Origin: Actinosynnema pretiosum
GTDB taxonomy: Bacteria > Actinomycetota > Actinomycetes > Mycobacteriales > Pseudonocardiaceae
DNA: 64,000 bases
Assembly (NCBI RefSeq): GCF_024171695.1
Contig: NZ_JAMTCF010000028.1
Span: 38,979 to 102,978 of the forward strand
Direction of reading: 5' to 3'
The first letter of the stretch is position 1. Each line of letters opens with the position of its first letter. A program made the position numbers and the translations under genes. Below the pieces are notes generated by a model. The model did no database searches and was not told the origin of the DNA. It worked only from the letters and a program-made list of their open reading frames with translations. Of this stretch, positions 54,725-63,189 are shown piece by piece.

Positions 54725-56773
54725 GTGACATCCCGCGCACGTTGGCTGCTGCCCGCCCTGATCGCCGTGGCGTGGCTCGCGCTCGGCGGATTCGGCGGCC
54801 CCTACGCCGGAAAGCTCAGCGAGGTGTCGGTCAACGACAACACCGCCTTCCTCCCCTCCTCGGCCGAGGCCACCGAGGTCGCGAACCTGCTCAAGGCGTT
54901 CGAGACCTCCCGCCAGGTGCCCGCCATCGTCATCGCCGAGCGCGAGAGCGGCCTGACGGACGCGGACCGCGAGTACCTGAGCACCGCCGAGCTGCCCGGC
55001 GAGGCGTCCCCGCTCATCCCCTCGCAGCAGGACGACAAGGCCGCCCAGCGCATCGTCCCCCTGGACGGCGCCGAGCCCGCGCCCGGCGTCGAAGCCCTCC
55101 GGGAGACCTTCGCGTCCCCGCCGGAGGGCCTGACCGTGCTGGTCACCGGCCCGGCCGCGCAGATCGCCGACCTGAAGGAGGCCTTCGGCGGCATCGACGG
55201 CATCCTGCTGCTCGTCGCGGCGGCCGTGGTCGCGGTGATCCTCGTGCTGGTCTACCGCAGCCCGCTGCTGCCGGTGATCGTGCTGCTGTCCGGCGTGTTC
55301 GCCCTCGGCGTCGCCAGCCTCGCCGTCTACCTGCTCGCCGACGCGGGCGCGGTCGACCTCAACGGCCAGAGCCAGGGCATCCTGTTCATCCTGGTGTTCG
55401 GCGCGGCCACCGACTACGCCCTGCTCCTGGTGTCCCGCTACCGCGAGGAGCTGCGGGACGTCGAGGACAAGTACGCGGCCATGCGCACGGCGTGGAAGGC
55501 CACGATCGAACCGATCGCCGCGTCCGCCGGGACCGTGGTCCTGGGCGTGCTGTGCCTGCTGTTCAGCGACCTGAACAGCAACAAGGGCCTCGGCCCCGTG
55601 GCCGCCACCGGCATCGCCGCCGCGTTCCTGGCGTCGGTGACCTTCCTGCCCGCCGTGCTCGTCCTGTGCGGCCGGGCCGCGTTCTGGCCCCGCCGCCCCG
55701 CGCACGGCTCGCCGCACCCGGAGACCAGCGGCCTGTGGGGCAGGGTGGCCCGGCTGGTCGGCTCCAAGCCGCGCGCGACCTGGGTGATCACCGTGCTGGT
55801 CCTGCTGGCGGGTGTCGCGTTCGTCCCCCAGCTCAAGGCCTCGGGCACCGCCCAGTCCGACATCTTCCTCACCGAGGTCGACTCGGTCGCCGGCCAGGAG
55901 GTCCTGTCCAGGCACTTCCCCGGCGGCTCCGGCTCGCCCACCGTCGTGCTGGCCCGCGAGACCTCGGCCGACGCCGTCCTCGCCGCGACCTCCGACGTCG
56001 ACGGCGTGTCGAGCGCCCAGGTCGCGGGCACCGCCCAGGGCCTGGTCCGGATCAACGCGACCCTGACCGACCCGGCCGACTCCGAGGCCGCCACCGCGAC
56101 CGTGCAGCGCCTGCGCGACGCGGTGCACGCCGTGGACGGCGCGGAGGCCAAGGTCGGCGGCCCGACCGCGACCCAGCTCGACACCCAGAACACCTCGGCC
56201 CGCGACCGCCTGGTGATCATCCCGATCGTCCTGCTGGTGGTCTTCCTGGTCCTGGTGCTGCTGCTGCGCTCCCTGGTGGCGCCCCTGCTGCTCATGGCCA
56301 CCGTCGTGCTCTCGTTCGGCGCGACCATGGGCGTCTCCGCGCTGCTGTTCAACCACGTGTTCGGCTTCCCCGGCGCGGACCCGGTGGTGCCGCTGTTCGG
56401 CTTCGTGTTCCTGGTGGCGCTGGGCATCGACTACAACATCTTCCTGATGACCAGGGTCCGCGAGGAGACCGCGCGCCTGGGCACCAGGGAGGGGATGCTC
56501 AAGGGCCTGACCATCACCGGCGGCGTGATCACGTCGGCGGGCGTGGTCCTGGCGGCGACCTTCTCGGCGCTGGCCGTGCTGCCGATCCTGTTCCTGGCCC
56601 AGCTGGCGTTCATCGTGGCGTTCGGCGTGCTGCTGGACACGCTGATCGTCCGGTCGCTGCTGGTCCCGGCGCTGGGGGTGGACATCGGGCGGAAGATCTG
56701 GTGGCCGTCGAAGCTGGCCAAGCCGCGCGCGGCGGAGGAGCCGGAGCGGGAGCTGGAGAACAGCGCTTCGTGA
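54725..56773 (+). CDS. MMPL/RND-family transporter
   Basis: A 682-residue transporter with two halves of one plus five membrane helices, each with a large extracytoplasmic loop (about residues 25-155 and 370-490). The proton-relay-type motifs are VFGAATDYALLLVSRYRE and LVALGIDYNIFLMTRVREE. MMPL proteins export lipids or drugs in actinomycetes. GTG at 54725, 11 bases after GGAGG. Divergent from MarR, so it is probably induced by its substrate. Confidence 0.92.
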   Translation: MTSRARWLLPALIAVAWLALGGFGGPYAGKLSEVSVNDNTAFLPSSAEATEVANLLKAFETSRQVPAIVIAERESGLTDADREYLSTAELPGEASPLIPSQQDDKAAQRIVPLDGAEPAPGVEALRETFASPPEGLTVLVTGPAAQIADLKEAFGGIDGILLLVAAAVVAVILVLVYRSPLLPVIVLLSGVFALGVASLAVYLLADAGAVDLNGQSQGILFILVFGAATDYALLLVSRYREELRDVEDKYAAMRTAWKATIEPIAASAGTVVLGVLCLLFSDLNSNKGLGPVAATGIAAAFLASVTFLPAVLVLCGRAAFWPRRPAHGSPHPETSGLWGRVARLVGSKPRATWVITVLVLLAGVAFVPQLKASGTAQSDIFLTEVDSVAGQEVLSRHFPGGSGSPTVVLARETSADAVLAATSDVDGVSSAQVAGTAQGLVRINATLTDPADSEAATATVQRLRDAVHAVDGAEAKVGGPTATQLDTQNTSARDRLVIIPIVLLVVFLVLVLLLRSLVAPLLLMATVVLSFGATMGVSALLFNHVFGFPGADPVVPLFGFVFLVALGIDYNIFLMTRVREETARLGTREGMLKGLTITGGVITSAGVVLAATFSALAVLPILFLAQLAFIVAFGVLLDTLIVRSLLVPALGVDIGRKIWWPSKLAKPRAAEEPERELENSAS

Positions 56774-56833
56774 GGTGGCGCCCGGTGGTCGTGCCCAGCG
56801 CGGGCGCGACCACCGGGCGTTCGCGGGGAACCG

Positions 56834-57988
56834 CTACCCCGTCACCCGAGCGTCCCAGTCGATCTCGTGCCGGTGCCACGGGAACGCGCTCGGCCCGACC
56901 CGCCGGATCGCCACCGGCATCACCAGGTCCCGCACCGCCCGCCCCACCGGACCGGTCACCGCGTTCCGCACCGCCCGTCCCGCCATCTGCCCGATCCGCT
57001 CCACCCGCGCCCGCCGCAACCGCTCGAACGCCACCACCCCGCCCGCCGCGCCCAGGTCGCGCACGCACCGGGCCAGCTCCACCGCGTCCTCCACCGCCAG
57101 CGCCACGCCCTGCCCCGAGTTCGGGAACAGCGCGTGCGCCGCGTCCCCCACCAGCACCACGTTCCCCCGCGACCACCGGGGCAGCGGGTCCAGCTCCTCC
57201 AGCGCCCCGGACAGCACCAGCGCGTCCGGCGCGGTCCGCCCGATCAGCTCCACCGCGGGTCCCCGGTCCTCGCCGAACACCGAGGTCAGCTCCGCCATCC
57301 AGTCCTTCGGGTCGCGCTCCCGCACCTGCGCGATCGTCAGCGCCGAGGGGCTCGGCAGGTGCGCGAACCAGCCGCCCGAGCTGTCCTCCAGCACCTGGTA
57401 CCCGAAGAACCCCCGCCGCCCGTGCACCAGCACCACCTTCCCGCCGGTGCTGTTCTGCCCGGTGAACGGGATGTTCCCGCTGAACCCGAGCACCCCCGTG
57501 TACCTCGGCCGTGCCTGCGGCACCACGTACCGCCGCACCGCCGACCGCACCCCGTCCGCCCCGACGAGCAGGTCGAACCGCTCCCTGCTGCCGTCCGCGA
57601 ACACCGCCTCGCGCTCGTTCACGTGCAGCAACCGCCGCCCGTGCAGCACCCGCACCCCGCGCCGGGCGGCCTCGGCCCGCAGCACCTTGCGCAGCTCGCC
57701 GCGCCACACCAGCAGCATCGCCGGATCGCTGGTCAGCTCCCCGAGCACCCGCCCCGCGCCGTTGCGCACGACCAGCCCGGTGATGTCGTCCCCGAGGCCG
57801 CGCACCGCGTCGCCGAGCCCGAGCACGTCCAGCGCCCGCAACCCGTTGGGCGCCAGCGCCAGCCCGTCCCCGAGCCCCTCGGGCGGCGCGTCGCGGGCCT
57901 CCAGGACCACCGCGTCCCACCCGGCCTTGCGCAGCGCCATGCCCACGACGGGACCGCTGATCCCGCCACCCACCACCACTGCCCGCAC
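56834..57988 (-). CDS. FAD-dependent monooxygenase (PHBH-like)
   Basis: A 384-residue flavoprotein of the p-hydroxybenzoate-hydroxylase fold: dinucleotide motif VVVGGGISGPVVGMALRKAG, the DG motif LVGADGVRSAVRR, and the GD motif VVLVGDAAHALFPNSGQG. It hydroxylates or epoxidises an aromatic or polyketide substrate with NAD(P)H. GTG at 57988 follows GGAGGACC. No tailoring cluster is evident around it, so the substrate is unknown. Confidence 0.9.
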   Translation of the reverse strand: MRAVVVGGGISGPVVGMALRKAGWDAVVLEARDAPPEGLGDGLALAPNGLRALDVLGLGDAVRGLGDDITGLVVRNGAGRVLGELTSDPAMLLVWRGELRKVLRAEAARRGVRVLHGRRLLHVNEREAVFADGSRERFDLLVGADGVRSAVRRYVVPQARPRYTGVLGFSGNIPFTGQNSTGGKVVLVHGRRGFFGYQVLEDSSGGWFAHLPSPSALTIAQVRERDPKDWMAELTSVFGEDRGPAVELIGRTAPDALVLSGALEELDPLPRWSRGNVVLVGDAAHALFPNSGQGVALAVEDAVELARCVRDLGAAGGVVAFERLRRARVERIGQMAGRAVRNAVTGPVGRAVRDLVMPVAIRRVGPSAFPWHRHEIDWDARVTG

Positions 57989-58222
57989 GGCAGGTCCTCC
58001 ACGTGTTCCCGGCTCCACCCGCGCTCCGGGGACCGCGAGAACGGGGTCGGGCCGCGCGGGTGGTTGACAGGGGGAGTATAGGTCGCGTTGATCATCGCCA
58101 AAGCCCTGGTCGACGGCCTGCGGGCCGGCAACGGTCCCGTGCTCGAGGTCCCGGGACCACCCCCGTTGCCGTTCCGGCAACAAAACTTGCCGCCCCGCCG
58201 GAACCGGCCGCACCATCGTCCC

Positions 58223-58813
58223 GTGGATCAGGAGTTCTGGGACGGCATGTACACCAACGTCGACTTCAGCTGGAGCGGGAACCCCAACGGGGCGCTCGTC
58301 GACGAGATCACCGGGCTGCCCGCCGGGCGCGCGCTGGACGTCGGCTGCGGCGACGGTTCCGACGCGCGCTGGCTCGCGGCGCAGGGGTGGCGGGTCACCG
58401 CCGTCGACATCTCGCAGGTCGCGCTCGACCGCGCCGCCGCCGTGCAGACCCCGCACGACATCACCTGGCAGCAGCTGGACCTGGCGAAGGAGGCGCCCAG
58501 CGAGACCTACGACCTGGTCTCCGCGCACTACCTGCCGATCCTCAAGTCGGCCCCCGACACCGTCAAGCACCTCGTCGAGGCCGTCGCGCCCGGCGGACGG
58601 CTGCTGCTCGTCGCCCACGACATGCCTGCCGAGGGCGCGTTCCACGGGCACGACGGCACCGAGTTCCCGTACGCCGACTTCGCCTCACCCGCCGACGTGC
58701 GCGCCCTGCTCGGCGACAGCTGGACCATCGAGACCGACGTCAAGCGCGACCGCGCGTTGAAGGCCAACAACCACCACGTTGACGTCATCCTGCGGGCTAA
58801 GCGGGAGGCCTAA
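58223..58813 (+). CDS. SAM-dependent methyltransferase, class I
   Basis: A 196-residue methyltransferase. GTG at 58223 gives the family N-terminus DQEFWDGMYTN; a longer frame to 58088 is probably untranslated. SAM motif I is ALDVGCGDGSDARWLA; motif II lies in VTAVDISQVAL; the C-terminal strand is GGRLLLVAHDM. Similar to tellurite-resistance/thiopurine-type small-molecule methyltransferases. Substrate unknown. Confidence 0.87.
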   Translation: MDQEFWDGMYTNVDFSWSGNPNGALVDEITGLPAGRALDVGCGDGSDARWLAAQGWRVTAVDISQVALDRAAAVQTPHDITWQQLDLAKEAPSETYDLVSAHYLPILKSAPDTVKHLVEAVAPGGRLLLVAHDMPAEGAFHGHDGTEFPYADFASPADVRALLGDSWTIETDVKRDRALKANNHHVDVILRAKREA

Positions 58814-58836
58814 GCGCCGTCCAGTCGCGCGGGGTC

Positions 58837-59820
58837 CTACAGCTTGGGGAAGACCCCGCGCGGCTGGGGCAGCACCTCGGCCAGTGACACGCACTGCTCG
58901 GCCACCCGCGCCGCCAGCCCCGGTGCGAAGGGCGTCAGCTCCACCGCCAGCACCCGGCACGCCGCCAGCAGCACCGCCAGCACCGAGTCCACCCTCGGGT
59001 CCGCCCCGCGCGAGAGCTCCCACGGCCTGCTGCCCTCCAGGTACCGGTTGGCCACCTCGACCACCCGCCACACCGCCGAGGCCGCGCCGCCGAAGTCGAA
59101 CCGCCCCAGCGCCGCACGCACCCCCTCCCGCACCTCGCCGCACGCGCGGACCAGCTCCTCCGACCCGGCGGGCGGCCCCGCGTCCGGCGGCGTCCCGCCC
59201 CGGTACCGGTGCACCATCACCACCACCCGGTCGACCAGCCCGCCCAGCTCGCGCCCCAGCTCCCGCCGGGCGACCGCCGCGTCCACCCCGCGCACCAGCG
59301 ACCAGCGCAGCACGTCCACCCCGTGCGCCCGCTCCCGCGCCCCCGGCAGCTCGACCGGCGCCTCCCGCGCCCCGACCACCGCCGCCACGACCGGCCCCTC
59401 CCAGGCCGCAGGCGCCACCACGGTCGTGCACCCCGGAGCCCCCGCCGCCGCCAGCACCGCGCGCCACCGCTCGGCCAGCGCGTCCGTCTCCACCACCCGC
59501 ACCCGCTGGTCGGCCTCCAGCCACCACCTGCGGTAGTTCGACGCGTCCGACCCGAACCCCAGCGAGGTCACCGGCGCGCCCAGCTCGTCGTCGACCTCCA
59601 GGCCGGGGCACCGCGCCCGCAGCGCCGCCACCCCGGCGACGTGCCTGGCCGAACCGGGGTCGAACAGCTCGGTGGACACCAGCCCCAGCTCCGCGCGCGC
59701 CACCCCCGCGCCCGCCAGGAACCGCACCCGGTCCCCGACCATCCTCCGGTGCCGGGCCAGCACGTCCGCCAGCAGCGCCCCCGAGGCCGAACCCGTCGCC
59801 ACCACGTAGAACCGGGCCAT
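58837..59820 (-). CDS. Methionyl-tRNA-synthetase-like protein lacking catalytic signatures
   Basis: A 327-residue protein that aligns by eye to class I MetRS but is much shorter than the usual 500-plus residues. The N-terminal strand and helix (FYVVATGSASGALLADVLA) lie where MetRS has its HIGH motif, which is absent. The GVDVLRWSLVRGVDAA region is present, but no KMSKS precedes it. The helical anticodon-binding region is well kept (LGGLVDRVVVMVHRYRGGTP; AVWRVVEVANRYLEGSRPWE; LTPFAPGLAARVAEQC). It may bind tRNA-Met without aminoacylating it, or be a repurposed enzyme. Codon use is normal and the frame is open throughout, so it is not a pseudogene. Confidence 0.75.
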   Translation of the reverse strand: MARFYVVATGSASGALLADVLARHRRMVGDRVRFLAGAGVARAELGLVSTELFDPGSARHVAGVAALRARCPGLEVDDELGAPVTSLGFGSDASNYRRWWLEADQRVRVVETDALAERWRAVLAAAGAPGCTTVVAPAAWEGPVVAAVVGAREAPVELPGARERAHGVDVLRWSLVRGVDAAVARRELGRELGGLVDRVVVMVHRYRGGTPPDAGPPAGSEELVRACGEVREGVRAALGRFDFGGAASAVWRVVEVANRYLEGSRPWELSRGADPRVDSVLAVLLAACRVLAVELTPFAPGLAARVAEQCVSLAEVLPQPRGVFPKL

Positions 59821-60366
59821 GGCCGGACGCTAGCAGCGCGCCCCCGCCCGGTTCGAGGTCTTTTCACCGGTTCCGAAGCCATCCGATCGGGGCCGTGCGG
59901 ACAATTCCCACCGGGGTCGCAACGCCACGCCGCCGCGCCACGACCCGCGCCAGGCCGAGGAGCCCGCCCAGGACGTCCTGCCGCGCGCCCGGCAGCGGTG
60001 GCTCCTGATCACCGCCGACCCGGCCGACCGCCGCAGCGGGCGGTGGCCCCGACGGCGGAGCCGACGCCGGACCCGTGAGTCGACCCGCACCGGTGGCCGT
60101 GGCGGGATGGTCGCATTCCGCGCTAGCTAAAAGAATCGCCGTCTTTTAGCACCCTGCGCCCATTCCGGGAATTCGTCGTGCACCCGCGCGAAACATCGTC
60201 GATGCGCCTTGACCGGCCACTTCCCGTCCCGCACAGTTCTGGGCGAAAAGACCAGCGGCGCTCGCGGCAGCGGCGGTCCACTCCCACACCCGGTCCGGAA
60301 ACGGGATCGCCGCGAGCACTTCACCGCCCGCGCGCCGTCCCCCCCTCGACGAAGAGGAGCACGACC
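59821..60366. other. Intergenic region before the arabinofuranosidase gene
   Basis: About 550 bases between a leftward and a rightward gene. Frames here lack ribosome-binding sites and have Arg-rich, domain-free products. It contains an AT-rich inverted repeat at 60126-60150 and the GH62 promoter region. Confidence 0.5.
60126..60150. promoter_or_regulatory. Perfect 9-bp inverted repeat upstream of GH62
   Basis: GCTAAAAGA (60126-60134), 7 bases, TCTTTTAGC (60142-60150). It stands out as AT-rich in a very GC-rich region, 217 bases before the GH62 start. It may be a sugar-responsive operator or a terminator; there is no gene end close by on the plus strand. Confidence 0.45.
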
Positions 60367-61893
60367 ATGCCCGGACCAGGACAGCGCCCGCCCACCACCG
60401 CCCCGCGCGCCCCCGCGCGCCGCCTGGCGGGCGTCCTCGCCGCCGTCGCCGCGCTGCTCGGCGGCGTGCTGGTCGCGATCGGCACGCCCCCCGCGTCGGC
60501 GGCGACCGTCGACCCGAGCGCGTGGTACGTGCTGGTCAACCGCAACAGCGGCAAGGCGCTGGACGTCTACAACCTGATCACCGACGACGGCGCCCGCATC
60601 ACCCAGTGGGCCCGCAACGACGGCAACCAGCAGCAGTGGCAGTTCGTGGACTCCGGCGAGGGCTACTACCGGGTCAGGTCCCGGCTGTCCGGAAAGGTCC
60701 TGGACGTCCACAACTTCTCCACCGCCGACGGCGGCGCGATCGTCCAGTGGACCGACAACAACACCACCAACCAGCAGTTCCGCCTGGCCGACTCGGACGG
60801 CGGCCACGTGCGCCTGGTCAACCGCAACAGCGGCAAGGCCGTCGAGGTGCAGGGCGCGTCCACGGCCGACGGCGGCAACGTCGTGCAGTACTCGGACTGG
60901 AACGGCGCCAACCAGCAGTGGCAGTTGGTCCGGGTCGGCGGTGGCAGCGGTCCGACGACGACCACCACCACCCAGCCCGGCGGCGCCTGCTCGCTGCCGT
61001 CGAGCTACCGCTGGTCCTCCACCGGCTCGCTGGCGAATCCGAAGTCGGGCTGGTTGGCGCTCAAGGACTTCACCACCGTCGTGCACAACGGCAAGCACCT
61101 CGTCTACGGCACGATGGTCACCTCGTCCGCGACGTACGGCTCGATGAACTTCGGGTCCGTCACGAACTGGTCCGACCTGGCCTCGGCCCCGCAGAACACC
61201 ATGAGCAGCGGGACCGTCGCGCCGACGCTGCTCTACTTCGCCCCCAAGAACGTCTGGGTGCTGGCCTACCAGTGGGGCCCGACCGCGTTCAGCTACCGGA
61301 CGTCGAGCGACCCGACCAACGCCAACGGCTGGTCCTCGCCGCAGCCGCTGTTCACCGGCAGCATCCCCGACTCCACCACCGGGCCGATCGACCAGACGCT
61401 GATCGCCGACGGCACGACCATGTACCTGTTCTTCGCCGGTGACAACGGGAAGATCTACCGGGCCTCCATGCCGATCGGGAACTTCCCCGGCAACTTCGGC
61501 TCGTCCTGGACCCAGATCATGAGCGACACCAAGGAGAACCTCTTCGAGGGCGTCGAGGTGTACAAGGTCCAGGGCCAGAACCAGTACCTGATGATCGTGG
61601 AGGCGATGGGCGCCAACGGCCGCTACTTCCGGTCGTTCACCTCCAGCAGCCTCGGCGGCTCGTGGACCCCGCAGGCCGCGACCGAGGGCAACCCGTTCGC
61701 GGGCAGGGCGAACAGCGGGGCGGGCTGGACCAACGACATCAGCCACGGCGACCTGGTGCGCCAGAACCCCGACCAGACCAAGACCATCGACCCGTGCAAC
61801 CTGCAGCTGCTCTACCAGGGCAAGGACCCCGGCGCGACCGGCCCGTACGACCGCCTGCCGTGGCGGCCGGGCGTGCTGACCCTGCGCCGATGA
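60367..61893 (+). CDS. Secreted CBM13-GH62 alpha-L-arabinofuranosidase
   Basis: A 508-residue exported enzyme. Signal peptide at about 1-47 (LAGVLAAVAALLGGVLVAIG, cleavage near ASAA). An N-terminal ricin-type CBM13 domain (about 52-195) has three repeats ending in QQW/QQF-type motifs. A Thr-rich linker (TTTTTTQPGG) leads to a GH62 domain (about 212-508: SSYRWSSTGSLANPKSGW; LKDFTTVVHNGKHLVYG; WVLAYQWGPTAFSYRTS; GPIDQTLIADGTTMYLFFAG). GH62 removes arabinose side chains from arabinoxylan; the Asp of LKDFT and the Asp of PIDQT are the expected active-site acids. GAGGAGC precedes ATG at 60367. Confidence 0.93.
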   Translation: MPGPGQRPPTTAPRAPARRLAGVLAAVAALLGGVLVAIGTPPASAATVDPSAWYVLVNRNSGKALDVYNLITDDGARITQWARNDGNQQQWQFVDSGEGYYRVRSRLSGKVLDVHNFSTADGGAIVQWTDNNTTNQQFRLADSDGGHVRLVNRNSGKAVEVQGASTADGGNVVQYSDWNGANQQWQLVRVGGGSGPTTTTTTQPGGACSLPSSYRWSSTGSLANPKSGWLALKDFTTVVHNGKHLVYGTMVTSSATYGSMNFGSVTNWSDLASAPQNTMSSGTVAPTLLYFAPKNVWVLAYQWGPTAFSYRTSSDPTNANGWSSPQPLFTGSIPDSTTGPIDQTLIADGTTMYLFFAGDNGKIYRASMPIGNFPGNFGSSWTQIMSDTKENLFEGVEVYKVQGQNQYLMIVEAMGANGRYFRSFTSSSLGGSWTPQAATEGNPFAGRANSGAGWTNDISHGDLVRQNPDQTKTIDPCNLQLLYQGKDPGATGPYDRLPWRPGVLTLRR

Positions 61894-61983
61894 CCCTGCG
61901 CCGATGATCCCGCGCCGCTGACACCGCGCCGCTGATCCGCTGACCGGACCGGCGCTCCCCGCACGGGAGCGCCGGTCCTCCCG

Positions 61984-62910
61984 TCACCGGAAGCTGTCCG
62001 CCGCCGCCTTCCACGCCTCGCTCATCGCCGCCGACCCGCCGTGCGCGGTCTCCCGCACCACCACCAGCTCGCCCGCGGCCCACGCCCGGTCCAGCAGCCA
62101 CGGCGTCCCCACCAGGTTGATCAGGTCCAGCTCGCCCTGCACCACGACCCCCGGCACCCCGGCCAACCGGTCGCAGCCGTCCAGGACCTCGTTCTCCCGC
62201 AACCAGCTCCCGTGCGCCCAGTAGTGCGCCACCAGCCGCGCGAACGCCAGCCGGTCCCGCCCGACCTTGTCCGCCAGCGACCCCGGCGTCTGCGGCAGCA
62301 TCGCCTCCTCCCAGGCGCACCAGGCGTCCGCCGCCGCCAGGTGCACCAGCGGGTCCGGGTCGACCAGCCGCTCCAGGTAGGCCGCCGCGAGATCGCCCTC
62401 CGGCGCGCCGACGAAGTCGCTGAACTCCCGCCACGCCTCGGGGAACACCTCGCCGAGCCCGCGCGTGAGCAGGTCCGTCTCCACCCGCCGCCCGGTCGCC
62501 ACGCCCGCGAGCACCAGCCCGGTCACCCGCTCCGGACACCGCTGCGCGTAGACCAGCCCGAGCACCGCGCCCCAGGACCCGCCGAGCACCAGCCACTCCT
62601 CGACCTCGAAGGCGGCCCGCAGCAGTTCGAGGTCCGCCACCAGGTGGTCCGTGGTGTTGGTGGACAGGTCGACCTCCGGCTCGCCCGCGTGCGGGGTCGA
62701 GCGCCCGCACCCGCGCTGGTCGAAGAGCAGCACCCGGTACACCGCCGGGTCGAGCAGCCTGGTGACACCGGCGCGGCACCCCGAGCCCGGCCCGCCGTGC
62801 AGGACCACCACCGGTTTCCCGGTCGGGTTCCCGTGCGCCTGCCAGTGCAGCTCGTGGCCGTCGCCGACCGCCAGTCGGCCGGTCGCGTGTGGTTCGGTCA
62901 CCGGGTACAT
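61984..62910 (-). CDS. pip: Proline iminopeptidase (S33 peptidase)
   Basis: A 308-residue alpha/beta hydrolase of peptidase family S33, releasing N-terminal proline. Oxyanion motif LHGGPGSG, FDQRGCGRSTPH, nucleophile GGSWGAVLGL (Ser), and a C-terminal His in RETAHGGSAAMSEA. The length and the Glu-rich cap region fit prolyl aminopeptidases. ATG at 62910 is chosen; the frame stays open far upstream but without supporting signals. Confidence 0.88.
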   Translation of the reverse strand: MYPVTEPHATGRLAVGDGHELHWQAHGNPTGKPVVVLHGGPGSGCRAGVTRLLDPAVYRVLLFDQRGCGRSTPHAGEPEVDLSTNTTDHLVADLELLRAAFEVEEWLVLGGSWGAVLGLVYAQRCPERVTGLVLAGVATGRRVETDLLTRGLGEVFPEAWREFSDFVGAPEGDLAAAYLERLVDPDPLVHLAAADAWCAWEEAMLPQTPGSLADKVGRDRLAFARLVAHYWAHGSWLRENEVLDGCDRLAGVPGVVVQGELDLINLVGTPWLLDRAWAAGELVVVRETAHGGSAAMSEAWKAAADSFR

Positions 62911-63145
62911 GGGGGGCAGGCTAGTCGGAACGGGGACGCGCCCGCCCGTCGGGAAAGCGGTTGCCTGAACGCCGGTCGTCACCCACCGCGCTGTGAGGGT
63001 TTCGCATCGCGTCTCAACTCGTCGGAATGTGGAATATCCGCACGCTCCGTGCCCGAACGCCCGTCGAACGAATGCCGTCGAAGCGTTCGAAAACTCGGAT
63101 GTCCGTCTTTCGGAGCGTCGGGAACCCTGGTTACAGTCGCATTCC

Positions 63146-63157
63146 GGGAGCGCTCCC
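63146..63157. promoter_or_regulatory. CebR-type LacI operator
   Basis: GGGAGCGCTCCC, a perfect palindrome that with flanking bases (C-GGGAGCGCTCCC-A) matches the cellobiose-responsive CebR box TGGGAGCGCTCCCA at 13 of 14 positions. It lies 32 bases before the start codon of the pectinesterase gene, a position expected for repression. Confidence 0.7.
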
Positions 63158-63189
63158 AGGCCAGACCAATCCTCAACGAGGAGGAGATA

